This document shows positions 23,852 through 31,946 of a DNA stretch of 64,000 nt, piece after piece. Each line of letters opens with the position of its first letter. Position 1 is the stretch's first letter. A program made the position numbers and the translations under genes. The notes under the pieces are model-generated. The model was not told the origin of the DNA and did no database searches. It saw only the letters and a program-made list of their open reading frames with translations. The stretch spans positions 2,728,001 to 2,792,000 of the forward strand of contig NZ_WJFD01000001.1 of assembly GCF_009647655.1 (NCBI RefSeq), given 5' to 3'. This DNA comes from Chitinophaga sp. SYP-B3965 (GTDB lineage: Bacteria > Bacteroidota > Bacteroidia > Chitinophagales > Chitinophagaceae).

Positions 23852-24313
23852 TTACAGGCACTTATCTTTTCGGCGGGTATCTACCAGGTAGATGATCTTC
23901 CAGCCCGTTCCTGTTTTATATAACTGAAAAGAATTGACCCCGCAATGGGAAAACTGGTCGTTGAGGAAAAAACGATAAGGAGTCCATACACTTGCTAACG
24001 ATCCGTCGATCAATATCTTGTCAAACGTAATCCGCTCATCCCACACGTCCGTGTGAGGCGTACCAACCGCCACCAAAAATTGTGCTAACGTTAGCGCCCC
24101 AATGGTTGTTGTACTATCTTTTTTATTCTGGATGGTATGCAAAACAGCCCTTTCTGCAAACACAGCCTTTACCATTGCGCTATCGCCCTTCTTCATGCCG
24201 TCAAAGAGTTGCTGAATGGCACTTTTTACCGCAACCTCCTCGGAAGACTGTGCCAGTACTGGATAAGAACATATAAGCAATAAAATGAAGAGGATCGCAT
24301 AATAACGTTTCAT
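23852..24313 (-). CDS. Secreted NTF2-like (SnoaL/DUF4440-type) protein
   Basis: A 153-residue protein with signal peptide MKRYYAILFILLLICSYPVLAQ. The mature part begins VAVKSAIQQLFDGMKKGDSAMVKAVF, the usual NTF2-like helix pair, followed by beta-strands ending in GTGWKIIYLVDTRRK. These domains are used as small-molecule pockets or enzymes; nothing here fixes the function. It converges tail-to-tail with the membrane protein gene with a 1-bp gap. Confidence 0.8.
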   Translation of the reverse strand: MKRYYAILFILLLICSYPVLAQSSEEVAVKSAIQQLFDGMKKGDSAMVKAVFAERAVLHTIQNKKDSTTTIGALTLAQFLVAVGTPHTDVWDERITFDKILIDGSLASVWTPYRFFLNDQFSHCGVNSFQLYKTGTGWKIIYLVDTRRKDKCL

Positions 24314-24487
24314 AAATATTGATATTATTTAATTTAAAATCGATTATTATGTTTGGAAATTGTTAGCAACGTTTTTTCCGTTAATAAGTTGTAAAAAGAT
24401 ACAACTAAATGGTATTTGCAATCGATCTTTCTCCAACTACATTTGTCCTATCATAACCTATTGACCATATGCCTATTATTCCTATTG

Positions 24488-24595
24488 CTCTGTACCTGAA
24501 TTATTTTCCCTTTTACTCTATGCCTTGAAGTTTTCCTTTTTACTCTGTACCGTGAAGTTTTCTTATTTCTCTATGCCTTGAGTTTCATTTGTCCC
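24488..24595. repeat. Four degenerate tandem repeats of about 27 bp
   Basis: Copies start at 24488, 24516, 24543 and 24569 (spacings 28, 27 and 26). Each begins CTCT(G/A)T(A/G)CC or a close variant and runs through TGAAGTTTTC-like sequence into a T-rich end. Spacer and repeat are not distinct, so it is not a CRISPR array. Confidence 0.55.
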
Positions 24596-24635
24596 TTGCT
24601 ATGAATGTTGGATCGATCTATCCTATGAAATTTTG

Positions 24636-24664
24636 AATGCTCTCCCCCAAGGAGAGCATTTTCA
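24636..24664. terminator. Hairpin with short T-run in the 24.3-24.8 kb gap
   Basis: A 10-bp perfect stem (AATGCTCTCC with GGAGAGCATT), 5-base loop, is followed by TTTC on the plus strand. No plus-strand gene lies directly upstream, so its transcript is unclear; it could be a backup terminator for the decarboxylase on the minus strand. Confidence 0.45.
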
Positions 24665-24747
24665 ATTATGGTCATTAAGGTACTACTTGCAATTTAGGAG
24701 AAAGCGGGAATTCGTATAAACGGTTATTCTTATATATGAATTTATAC

Positions 24748-24782
24748 AAAAAAGAAACCCCTCGGAGAACCGAGGGGTTTTT
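24748..24782. terminator. Bidirectional terminator after the decarboxylase gene
   Basis: An 11-bp perfect stem (AAACCCCTCGG with CCGAGGGGTTT) has an A-run on the left and a T-run on the right. It lies 23 bp past the stop codon of the minus-strand decarboxylase gene. Confidence 0.88.
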
Positions 24783-24805
24783 AAGTGGATTACTAACCCA
24801 TTTTT

Positions 24806-26203
24806 TTAATAACCCAAAATCTTTAACATGCTCTGGGAGGTTTGCTCCTTGGCATATAACCAATCTTTTAATTGTCCGTTTTTGTCCGTGCCTACGATCA
24901 CATGTTTCGGGGAAGGGATCAGGCAGTGCTTGATACCTCCATACCCACTTAACTGATCCTGGTAGGCGCCGGTGTGGAAGAAACCTATATACAATGGTTC
25001 CCCGTTTGTCAGCTTGGGAAGGAACACGGCATTAATGTGTTCTTCCGAGGTGTAGAAGTCGTAACCGTCACAGGTCAGCCCTCCAAGATGCACCTCCTGG
25101 TATTCCTGGTCCCATTTATTAATGGGCAGCATCAGGAACTTCTCCCCGATACCCCAGGTGTCTGGCAAAGTAGTAATGAAAGAACTATCGATCATGTACC
25201 AGTTCTCCCGGTCGTTCTGTTGCTTTTCGCCCAGTACGCTGTAGATAACGGCACCACTCTCTCCCACTGTGAAGGACCCGAACTCGGTGTAAATATCCGG
25301 TGTGGGTACCTTGTTCTTTTTACAAACACTCTTGATGTTGGCTACGATCTCGTTTACGATGTAAGCGTAATCGTAATCAAAACCCAGGGAGTGTTTGATC
25401 GGGAAACCACCACCGAGGTTGATACTCTCCAATTCCGGACAGATCTTCTTCAGCTGACAATAAAGGTTTAATACTTTATTGAACTGGCTCCAGTAAAAGA
25501 TATCGTCTTTGATCCCCTTGTTCATAAAGAAGTGGAGCATTTTCAGCTCAAACTTCGGATTCCCCTTCAGCTTGTCCACGTAAAATTCGAGGATGTCCCT
25601 GGAGGCGATTCCCAAACGGGAGGTATAAAAGTCAAACGTTGGTTCCTCTTCCGCTGCGATCCTGATCCCCAGTTTAACCGGGTTTTTGGATCTGACGAAT
25701 TTGGAGTAGTCCTCCAGCTCCTCTTTATTGTCTAATACCGGCAGTACGTTGGTAAAACCGCTATTGATCAATTTGGCGATACTACGGGTATAAGTCTTTG
25801 TCTTATATCCGTTGCAGATCACAAACACATCTTTCGTGATCTTCTTCCGTTCATACAACTTGGTCACAATGTCCAGGTCGTAAGCAAAGGAAGTTTCGAT
25901 GTGCACCTGATGCTTCAGGGTCTCCTCCATTATAAAGGAGAAGTGGGAACTTTTAGTACAATAGCAGTAATAATAATTGCCTTCATACTTATTCTTCTTA
26001 ATTGCGTCCTGGAACATCTTTTTTGCCCGGTTGATCTGCATTCCGATTTTTGGAAGGTAGGTCAACTTGAACGGTGTTCCGTATTTGTCAATCAAGGCCC
26101 GGATATCCAACCCGTTAAATTCGAGATTGTTATCCTTCACTTCGAAACCCTCTTGCGGGAATTCAAAGGTTTGGTGAACGAGGTCCGTGTAGGTGTTGTT
26201 CAT
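24806..26203 (-). CDS. PLP-dependent Orn/Lys/Arg decarboxylase family 2 (arginine decarboxylase-like)
   Basis: A 465-residue alanine-racemase-fold enzyme. The PLP lysine is K84 in YCYCTKSSHF. A Gly-rich phosphate site appears as SINLGGGFPIKHS, and the C-terminal LTCDGYD carries the CDxxD-like residues that face the partner active site. Bacteroidota homologues of this length are usually annotated as arginine decarboxylase, but the sequence alone does not separate arginine from ornithine or diaminopimelate. It probably feeds polyamine synthesis. A TAGATTTG box at 26328-26321 implies a leader of about 115 bases. Confidence 0.82.
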   Translation of the reverse strand: MNNTYTDLVHQTFEFPQEGFEVKDNNLEFNGLDIRALIDKYGTPFKLTYLPKIGMQINRAKKMFQDAIKKNKYEGNYYYCYCTKSSHFSFIMEETLKHQVHIETSFAYDLDIVTKLYERKKITKDVFVICNGYKTKTYTRSIAKLINSGFTNVLPVLDNKEELEDYSKFVRSKNPVKLGIRIAAEEEPTFDFYTSRLGIASRDILEFYVDKLKGNPKFELKMLHFFMNKGIKDDIFYWSQFNKVLNLYCQLKKICPELESINLGGGFPIKHSLGFDYDYAYIVNEIVANIKSVCKKNKVPTPDIYTEFGSFTVGESGAVIYSVLGEKQQNDRENWYMIDSSFITTLPDTWGIGEKFLMLPINKWDQEYQEVHLGGLTCDGYDFYTSEEHINAVFLPKLTNGEPLYIGFFHTGAYQDQLSGYGGIKHCLIPSPKHVIVGTDKNGQLKDWLYAKEQTSQSMLKILGY

Positions 26204-26320
26204 TTAACGCTGTGAATGAATTTTAAGGATTAGTTAGTAAAACTTAAACCACATTTTAAATGAGCTGGAAACTTCTGGTTTATACACCTACGTAAGTCGT
26301 TTGACCAGCAAAATTGGATG

Positions 26321-26328
26321 CAAATCTA
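26321..26328 (-). promoter_or_regulatory. -7 box for the decarboxylase gene
   Basis: The minus strand reads TAGATTTG, matching TAnnTTTG. It lies about 117 bp before the ATG, which would give a long untranslated leader. No TTTG was found 19 bp upstream. Confidence 0.4.
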
Positions 26329-26497
26329 CAATTTTGTTCCAATGCATTTCCAAAAAAAATTTATCTTTTTTATGAAAGGTTTTATATCTAACTATATAAT
26401 TGATTTACAGCAATTTAATTGCTTTTATATCAAATATAAATACTAAACAATTGAGGTACTAGCCTCTTAACCCTTGAAAAGTACAACCCCTTCATAA

Positions 26498-27127
26498 TCA
26501 CTTCAGTAGTTCCAATCCCCTCTTTCCTTCACAGAATAACAGATCAAGGATGCTAAGGTTCGGGAAGAAACCGGTCCGCTCACCAAAAACCTGGTTATAG
26601 GTTGGAAGGTTATCCCCGCTTTCGCCAGGTACGAAATGATCCCTTTTATCCAGGATGCCGGTGCCGGCATCGTATGACTTTTCAAACTGGTCGGTCAGGG
26701 TTACGGCTTTTGAAATACCCAGCACCTTGTTGGCCCATTCGAGGCAGGCCATATTCCAATCCAGGAGGAAATCGAATTTTTGCTCATATAACCCCTCGAG
26801 GTCATTTTCAAAATATTCAAACCAGGGGGACCGGCGATAAGCAGAAGTTAAAGTCTTCCAATGGAGCCCCTGCCAATTTTCCTCATTACTGATCCGGACG
26901 TCCTTCATAATTGTCCGTTGATTTTTTCCCTTCGATAGGGGAACGCTTAAAAGGATCTTTCCATTGGGTCCGGCAACATAACAACGATTGCGGTAACTGA
27001 CCTTTTGGTAGTGTTCATATCTCTCTATCTTTAATATATCTGCTTCAATTAAAGTTTTATAAAAACAAATTGGCGGAAAGTATTGAGATTCAATAAGTAA
27101 AGTTTTGTTTCCGGACTGTTCTGTCAT
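26498..27127 (-). CDS. WbqC family protein
   Basis: A 209-residue protein with WbqC family features: LLIESQYFPPICFYKTLIEAD at the start, then YRNRCYVAGPNGKILLSVPL and WKTLTSAYRRSPWFEYFE. WbqC-like proteins occur in surface-polysaccharide clusters and as orphans, as here; their biochemical role is not established. The ATG at 27127 gives the family-typical start and is preferred to 27163. The gene is flanked by long AT-rich gaps on both sides. Confidence 0.85.
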   Translation of the reverse strand: MTEQSGNKTLLIESQYFPPICFYKTLIEADILKIERYEHYQKVSYRNRCYVAGPNGKILLSVPLSKGKNQRTIMKDVRISNEENWQGLHWKTLTSAYRRSPWFEYFENDLEGLYEQKFDFLLDWNMACLEWANKVLGISKAVTLTDQFEKSYDAGTGILDKRDHFVPGESGDNLPTYNQVFGERTGFFPNLSILDLLFCEGKRGLELLK

Positions 27128-27469
27128 ATAGTCACAATTAAAAGTTTCAAGGTGTAAAATCAATCATTTTGCGCTGCCTACAATTAAATGTTAAGCTACA
27201 GTTATAACAACATAATTTATTGAATAACAGTTCATAGAACTATATTAAATATGCTATTAGCTTTAGCAAAGTTTTACTTTAAGCAGAAGTTTAAAAGTCA
27301 ACAAATTTACTAAAGTTATTAGTCTTAAAAATGATTGATTTTGACCACTTTTTACTTAAAGTGAAATGCGAAGTACAGGGGTCGCTCCCAGCCTTCCGGT
27401 TTTAAATCTTAACTTCTTATTAAGGGGGAGTTTTGTACGTTTGGGGAATTTTACGCTAATCCATCATTC
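27128..27469. other. AT-rich gap between WbqC and LEA-2 genes
   Basis: No gene was found in these 342 bases. They are divergent upstream sequence for both neighbours. On the plus strand TACGTTTG (27436-27443) is a -7 match 26 bp before the LEA-2 gene. On the minus strand TAAATTTG (27309-27302) is a possible but distant -7 box for wbqC. Confidence 0.4.
27436..27443 (+). promoter_or_regulatory. -7 box for the LEA-2 lipoprotein gene
   Basis: TACGTTTG matches TAnnTTTG and lies 26 bp before the ATG. The -33 position reads CTTC rather than TTTG. Confidence 0.5.
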
Positions 27470-27925
27470 ATGAAAAGGTTTCAATGGGGCATCCTGGTCC
27501 TCTTACTTTGGGGGTCGATCAGTTCTTGTGGCAAGATGAAAGACCTGGAATTTCTCCGGGTAGCCAGCTTTAATTTCGACAATCTGGGGTTCTCAAAAAG
27601 TACCGTTAAGATGGAATTGGCCTATTATAACCCAAACAATTTTTCGCTCCGTTTGAAGGATGCGGAGTTCGATATTTTCCTCGATGACACAAAAGTGGGT
27701 CACTCCCTCCAGGATACCCTGATCGAAATTCCTGCCCGGGATACGTTCTATTTTCCAGTAAAACTGGAGGTGGATATGGGGCATGTTTTTCAAAATTTAC
27801 TCGGTGCATTGACCAATAAAGAGGTCACAATTAAGGCAGCCGGAAATTGCAAAGTGGGTAAAAAAGGTATTTTTTTACCCTTCCCGATCAAATGTGAAAC
27901 GAAGCAAAAAATTGACTTTTTCTGA
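27470..27925 (+). CDS. LEA type 2 domain lipoprotein
   Basis: A 151-residue lipoprotein: a hydrophobic signal is followed by lipobox SSCG. The mature domain begins LEFLRVASFNFDNLG and continues with VKMELAYYNPNNFSLRLKDAEFDIFLDD and ARDTFYFPVKLEV, the pattern of LEA-2/WHy domains. The fold is an immunoglobulin-like sandwich whose bacterial role is unclear. The gene ends 15-20 bases before a 98-bp tandem repeat array, with no ordinary terminator between. Confidence 0.88.
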   Translation: MKRFQWGILVLLLWGSISSCGKMKDLEFLRVASFNFDNLGFSKSTVKMELAYYNPNNFSLRLKDAEFDIFLDDTKVGHSLQDTLIEIPARDTFYFPVKLEVDMGHVFQNLLGALTNKEVTIKAAGNCKVGKKGIFLPFPIKCETKQKIDFF

Positions 27926-27939
27926 TTTTTGAGAAGTGA

Positions 27940-28475
27940 GAGGCGTTTTTTGGGTGACTCCAGGAAGAGGGATTTTCTCCTTTTTTGAGGGTTGAAGGTG
28001 GTGATTTTTTCACTTTTTGAGATGCTGGTTAAGGGATGAATTTCTCATTTCCGGGTGATCGGATTGGGGTATTTTTTGCGTTTTTGAGCGTCTGAGGAAG
28101 GTGGATTTTTCACTTTTGAAATACTGGCTAAGGGATGGATTTCTCATTTTGGGGGTGATGGACCTGGTTGATTTTTGCATTTTTGAGCGTTCAGGAAGGT
28201 GGGTTTTTCACTTTTGAGATACCGGTTAAGGGATGGATTTCTCTTTTTTGGGGTGATGAACTCGGTTGATTTTTGCATTTCTCAATGTTCGGGAAGGTGG
28301 ATTTTTCACTTTTGAGATACCGGCTAAGGGATGGATTTCTCTTTTTTTGGGGTGATGAAATTGGGGTGATCTTGCATTTTTCGAGTGTTCGAAAAGGTTG
28401 ATTTTTCGCTTTTCGAGATGTCAATAAGGGGATAAATTTCTCTTTTTGGATAACCAGATTTGGTTGTTTTCTACT
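27940..28475. repeat. Tandem array of a roughly 98-bp repeat, about five and a half copies
   Basis: The landmark AAGGGATGGATTTCTC or a close variant starts at 28031, 28130, 28228, 28326 and 28426, a spacing of 98-100 bp. A partial copy precedes it from about 27940. The unit also contains GGTGGATTTTTCACTTTTGAGAT and a GATTTTTGCATTTTTGAGCG stretch. The plus strand is strongly G/T-rich with little C. The middle two or three copies are most alike and the outer ones are diverged. Repeat and spacer are not distinct. Confidence 0.9.
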
Positions 28476-28495
28476 TCCTACCCTCCCATCCAAAG

Positions 28496-28529
28496 CAAAA
28501 AAAAGCCCCCCGGAAATCACCGGGAGGCT
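28496..28529 (-). terminator. Terminator after the HMA-domain gene
   Basis: A 10-bp stem with one mismatch (AGCCCCCCGG with CCGGGAGGCT) has an eight-A run on its left, giving a U-tract on the minus strand 25 bp past the stop. Confidence 0.8.
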
Positions 28530-28553
28530 AAAAGATCTTTATAAAAGAAGAAA

Positions 28554-28934
28554 CTATCCTTTCTTTTTCGGATTCAACGGACCACCACCATCTTCCGGTT
28601 TCTTGCAACACTTAGGCAGATCATTGTAAGAATCAGGATTAGCCGTTACATCATCCGCATCATATCCTGCGTTAGCAATCCCCGTTTTAATGTTCTCGAT
28701 GTTGGTGCGGTCTGTATAATATTTAACAGTCGCTTCTTTCTTCTTCACATCCACTACCATCGATTTCACACCTTCCTCTTTCAGGAAATAACGCTGAATA
28801 GCGTCTTTGCACATGTTACACTGAACAGTGGGTGTTTTTATCTTAGCAGTCACCAGCGTGCCTTTCTTCACCTGGGCCATTGAAACTCCTGCCCCAGTGA
28901 GCAAAAGCACGATCACTAATTTAATAATACGCAT
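28554..28934 (-). CDS. Secreted heavy-metal-associated (HMA) domain protein
   Basis: A 126-residue protein with a signal peptide cleaved near VSMAQ. One HMA ferredoxin-like domain follows, with the metal-binding CNMC at residues 39-42 and the GVKSMVVDVKKKEATVKY strand pattern. The C terminus carries a Cys pair and a Gly/Pro/Lys-rich tail (KCCKKPEDGGG). Family knowledge suggests binding of copper or another soft metal in the periplasm. There is no adjacent P-type ATPase, so it stands alone. Confidence 0.88.
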   Translation of the reverse strand: MRIIKLVIVLLLTGAGVSMAQVKKGTLVTAKIKTPTVQCNMCKDAIQRYFLKEEGVKSMVVDVKKKEATVKYYTDRTNIENIKTGIANAGYDADDVTANPDSYNDLPKCCKKPEDGGGPLNPKKKG

Positions 28935-28988
28935 AGCATGATTTTTTTTATCTATTCACAATATACAAAAATTCCTCAATATATACCA

Positions 28989-29624
28989 TTATTTCCCCCA
29001 TACATCGGGCGCAGCACGCCAGGCTTGCAATGTTTCCTGCTCTGTAGCAGAAACCAGGCCTTTTTCCACAGCGAGTTCTATTAAAGCACTGTAGTTACTG
29101 AGTGATTTATAGGTAACGCCGGCTGCTTCAAATGCTTTCACCGCGATATCAAAACCATAATTAAAGATAGAAACCATCCCTATCACTTCTCCTCCTGCTG
29201 CACGGATAGCCTGTACCGCTTCCAGGCTACTTTTGCCGGTAGAGATCAGGTCTTCTATTACTACAACCGGTTGGCCGGGTTGTAATACACCTTCGATCTG
29301 GTTGCCCATTCCATGTTCTTTTGGTTTGGAACGCACATAGATAAAAGGAAGTTTCAGCTGATCCGCCACCAGGGCACCATGTGGGATACCTGCTGTGGCT
29401 ACGCCTGCAATCACCGCTGCATCCGGGAAACTTTCAAATACGGTATTAGATAATTCCGACTTGATATAGTCACGGATATACGGGAAGGACAATACCGTAC
29501 GATTGTCGCAGTAGATGGGAGATTTCCATCCGGATGCCCAGGTGAAAGGCTTTGCCGGGCTTAGCTTAACGGCCTGAATCTGAAGTAGTTTCTCTGCTAC
29601 CTGTTTTTCGCTGATCTTGTTCAT
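28989..29624 (-). CDS. pyrE: Orotate phosphoribosyltransferase
   Basis: A 211-residue cytosolic enzyme that makes OMP from orotate and PRPP in pyrimidine synthesis. The PRPP-binding loop is VVVIEDLISTGKSS, and FIYVRSKPKEHG is the mobile catalytic loop. The start at ATG 29624 is preferred to 29642, which would lie inside the promoter. It is divergent from a NUDIX gene, with overlapping control sequence. The -7 box ends only 7 bp before the ATG. Confidence 0.97.
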   Translation of the reverse strand: MNKISEKQVAEKLLQIQAVKLSPAKPFTWASGWKSPIYCDNRTVLSFPYIRDYIKSELSNTVFESFPDAAVIAGVATAGIPHGALVADQLKLPFIYVRSKPKEHGMGNQIEGVLQPGQPVVVIEDLISTGKSSLEAVQAIRAAGGEVIGMVSIFNYGFDIAVKAFEAAGVTYKSLSNYSALIELAVEKGLVSATEQETLQAWRAAPDVWGK

Positions 29625-29631
29625 AACGCGG

Positions 29632-29639
29632 CAAAAGTA
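29632..29639 (-). promoter_or_regulatory. -7 box for pyrE
   Basis: The minus strand reads TACTTTTG, a full match to TAnnTTTG, 7 bp before the pyrE ATG. Transcription would start at or within a few bases of the start codon. Confidence 0.6.
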
Positions 29640-29650
29640 CAATAATACCC

Positions 29651-29658
29651 TAATTTTG
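29651..29658 (+). promoter_or_regulatory. -7 box for the NUDIX gene
   Basis: TAATTTTG matches TAnnTTTG and ends 4 bp before the ATG at 29663. Transcription would start at about the ATG, giving a leaderless or nearly leaderless mRNA. Confidence 0.6.
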
Positions 29659-29662
29659 CAGC

Positions 29663-30289
29663 ATGGAAATACCCGTTACCATCTATATAAACGAAAGGCC
29701 CATCGTCATTGCGGGCACTCAGACTAAGCTGGATCCCAAATACATCGGTGCTCCCACCCTTTTTTCCCCAACGGAAAAAGAAATTGAGCAGTCCATTACC
29801 CTGCTGGATAAGAATGAATTGCCGATGGCAGTATTTCGCCATGCTGCCCCGGATACAGTGGTTGAAAAGATAAAAGCGCAGTTCACAGTATATGAAGCAG
29901 CCGGTGGTTTGATCACAAATCCGGAGAATGAAGTATTATTGATGTTCAGAAGAGGAAAGTGGGACCTTCCGAAAGGCAAATGGGATGATGGCGAAACACT
30001 GGAAGAGTGTGCTCTGCGGGAAGTTCACGAGGAAACCGGCTTACATACCATTAAACTGGGGCATAAGATCACGGAAACCTTCCACTATTATCCCCTCAAA
30101 CAAAAGAAGATCCTGAAACACAGCCACTGGTACCGGATGTATTTTACGGGAACAGAATTAACGGTGGGTCAGATCGAAGAAGATATCCTGGATATTCAAT
30201 GGATCCGCCCGGAGAACCTGGGCAAATACATGCAATACTCCTACCAGAATATCATTGATGTGCTACTGAAAGCAGGCTATAAACTATAA
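29663..30289 (+). CDS. NUDIX hydrolase
   Basis: A 208-residue protein. The C-terminal two thirds is a NUDIX domain with a complete Nudix box: GKWDDGETLEECALREVHEE followed by TGL, matching GX5EX7REUXEEXGU. The first 75 residues are a separate small domain. NUDIX enzymes cleave nucleoside diphosphates linked to another group; the substrate cannot be told. The gene is 2 bp upstream of a methyltransferase gene and so probably co-transcribed, and it is divergent from pyrE. Confidence 0.93.
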   Translation: MEIPVTIYINERPIVIAGTQTKLDPKYIGAPTLFSPTEKEIEQSITLLDKNELPMAVFRHAAPDTVVEKIKAQFTVYEAAGGLITNPENEVLLMFRRGKWDLPKGKWDDGETLEECALREVHEETGLHTIKLGHKITETFHYYPLKQKKILKHSHWYRMYFTGTELTVGQIEEDILDIQWIRPENLGKYMQYSYQNIIDVLLKAGYKL

Positions 30290-30291
30290 CT

Positions 30292-31017
30292 ATGAGCGTA
30301 CAATCCCATTACGACAATCACCTGGCAGCCTTCTATGCCTGGATGACCGGTAATTTCGAAACAAAGCAAAAAGAACAGGAAGCCTACTTCGTCAGCAAGC
30401 AAATAGCGCCTTTCGCCAACCATGCAGCCATTGACCTGGGTGCAGGACATGGACTGCAAACCGTTTCCCTTGCCAACCTTGGATACACGGTATACGCGGT
30501 GGATTTCAACCAGCACCTGCTGTCTGAACTCAATGCCCAAACAAAAGGCCGCTCCGTAAGGACCATCCTGGCTAATATCACCAACACCAATCAGTATTCC
30601 ATGGAAACGGAACTGATAACGTGTATGGGTGATACACTCACACACCTGGAAAGTGCGGAAGTTGTATCTACATTAATAAAGGAGTGGTACAATATGCTGT
30701 TGCCCAATGGTAAACTGGTGCTTTCTTTCCGTGATCTTACGCAGGCTTTGGAAAATGAAGAAAGATTTGTACCCGTTAAAGCAGATGACGAAAGGATCCA
30801 TACCTGCTTCCTGGAATATTTCCCCGGTTTTGTAAGAGTGTTTGATATGTTGCTGGAAAAGCAGAACGGGCAGTGGATACAGAAGGTAAGCAGTTATCAG
30901 AAACTGCGTTTGGGAGTTGAACAGGTAAAAATGATGCTAACTAATGCCGGGTTCCTGGTACACGATCATGAAGTGATCATGCGGATGCATTATCTCGTAG
31001 CACAAAAGCGGAACTAA
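30292..31017 (+). CDS. Class I SAM-dependent methyltransferase
   Basis: A 241-residue Rossmann-fold methyltransferase. Motif I is AIDLGAGHGLQTVSLA, with the acidic strand-2 end in YAVDFN and motif IV near ITCMGDTLTHL. The N-terminal 40 residues (YDNHLAAFYAWMTG) are helical. The substrate is unknown. It follows the NUDIX gene by 2 bp, suggesting coupled translation. Its stop overlaps the convergent thioesterase gene by four bases. Confidence 0.9.
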   Translation: MSVQSHYDNHLAAFYAWMTGNFETKQKEQEAYFVSKQIAPFANHAAIDLGAGHGLQTVSLANLGYTVYAVDFNQHLLSELNAQTKGRSVRTILANITNTNQYSMETELITCMGDTLTHLESAEVVSTLIKEWYNMLLPNGKLVLSFRDLTQALENEERFVPVKADDERIHTCFLEYFPGFVRVFDMLLEKQNGQWIQKVSSYQKLRLGVEQVKMMLTNAGFLVHDHEVIMRMHYLVAQKRN

Positions 31018-31454
31018 ACAGCAGGCCGCTTAGGCAAAATAGCTACCGTCAATCTGCTCACACATACCAGCTTATGATGATCATCTGTAATGCGGATGTC
31101 CCAAACATGGGTAGAACCCCCAATGTGTAAGGGTTTCACCAACGCATGCACATACCCTTCTTTGATCCCGCGGATATGATTAGCGTTGATCTCCAGCCCG
31201 ACACAGATCTGTTTTTCAGGATCTATGATCAGCGCAGAAGCAACACTGCCAACGGTTTCAGCCAGCGCAGCAGAAGCACCACCATGTAACAAACCATAAG
31301 GTTGTTTGGTACGATGATCTACCGGCATCATGGCACGCAGGCAATCCGGGCCTATCTCCGTAAATTCCATCCCCAGCAAAGCGGCCATGGTATCCTTGCC
31401 CATTTCGTTGAGCTGATCCAATGATATGTCCAGCGAGAACCAGATAGATTTCAT
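31014..31454 (-). CDS. Hotdog-fold acyl-CoA thioesterase (PaaI family)
   Basis: A 146-residue hotdog enzyme of the PaaI/YdiI group. The signature YGLLHGGASAALAETVGS carries the conserved HGG, and the central strand GLEINANHIRGIKEG follows. These enzymes hydrolyse aromatic or short acyl-CoA esters, and in menaquinone users the YdiI group releases 1,4-dihydroxy-2-naphthoate; that assignment is inference here. It overlaps coaD by four bases and is probably co-transcribed with it. Confidence 0.9.
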   Translation of the reverse strand: MKSIWFSLDISLDQLNEMGKDTMAALLGMEFTEIGPDCLRAMMPVDHRTKQPYGLLHGGASAALAETVGSVASALIIDPEKQICVGLEINANHIRGIKEGYVHALVKPLHIGGSTHVWDIRITDDHHKLVCVSRLTVAILPKRPAV

Positions 31455-31936
31455 ATAGAAGAAGGTTTGAGCTTGATCGCATTCGCTACAACATCCGGCA
31501 GGAATTGTGCGGCGTCTCCCTTATACCTGATCACATCGCGCACCAATGTGGAAGCGATGGTTGAATATTCAGGAGAACAGGTGAGGAAGATGGTTTCTAC
31601 TTCATGATCCATTTTACGATTGATATCCGCAATGGCTTTTTCATATTCAAAATCACTCACGTAACGGATACCGCGTAAGATGAACTGGGCATTGATCTCT
31701 TTACAGAAATTCACGGTAAGCCCTTCGTAGGAAGCCACTTTGATCTTAGGTTCATGCTTATAGATCTCCCGGATCCATTCCACCCGCTGCTCCACAGTGA
31801 ACATGGGCACCTTGCTGGAATTGATACCAATACCTATCACCAGTTCATCAAATAAAGGCAGTGCACGATCAATAATATCGGTATGACCAAGGGTAACGGG
31901 ATCAAAGGTTCCTGGGAATAAGCAGATACGTTGCAT
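31451..31936 (-). CDS. coaD: Phosphopantetheine adenylyltransferase
   Basis: A 161-residue cytosolic enzyme for the penultimate step of coenzyme A synthesis. The nucleotidyltransferase motif TLGH is at residues 15-18 in PGTFDPVTLGHTDII, and the C-terminal STIASTLVRDV segment matches the ISSTxVR motif. It lies between rsmD (10 bp upstream) and the thioesterase. The rsmD-coaD linkage is common across bacteria. The last CoA enzyme, CoaE, is encoded at 55684-56268. Confidence 0.97.
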   Translation of the reverse strand: MQRICLFPGTFDPVTLGHTDIIDRALPLFDELVIGIGINSSKVPMFTVEQRVEWIREIYKHEPKIKVASYEGLTVNFCKEINAQFILRGIRYVSDFEYEKAIADINRKMDHEVETIFLTCSPEYSTIASTLVRDVIRYKGDAAQFLPDVVANAIKLKPSSI

Positions 31937-31946
31937 ATGGTAAATA

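Larger units (their letters stand above)
24314..24805. other. Gene-free gap with degenerate repeats and two hairpins
   Basis: These 492 AT-rich bases hold no convincing gene. They contain a four-copy degenerate repeat (24488-24595), a hairpin AATGCTCTCC/GGAGAGCATT (24636-24660) followed by TTTC, and the terminator of the decarboxylase gene (24748-24782). The promoter of the NTF2-like gene should lie at the left end, but no TAnnTTTG was found. Confidence 0.5.

Noticed and set aside
27940-28475. CRISPR array
   Set aside because: The units are near-identical over their full 98 bp with no separate variable spacers, and no cas gene is near.
28191-28520. Minus-strand ORF of about 109 residues inside the 98-bp array
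   Set aside because: It is a by-product of the repeats: the unit length is not a multiple of three across most copies, there is no recognisable domain, and it overlaps the terminator of the HMA gene.
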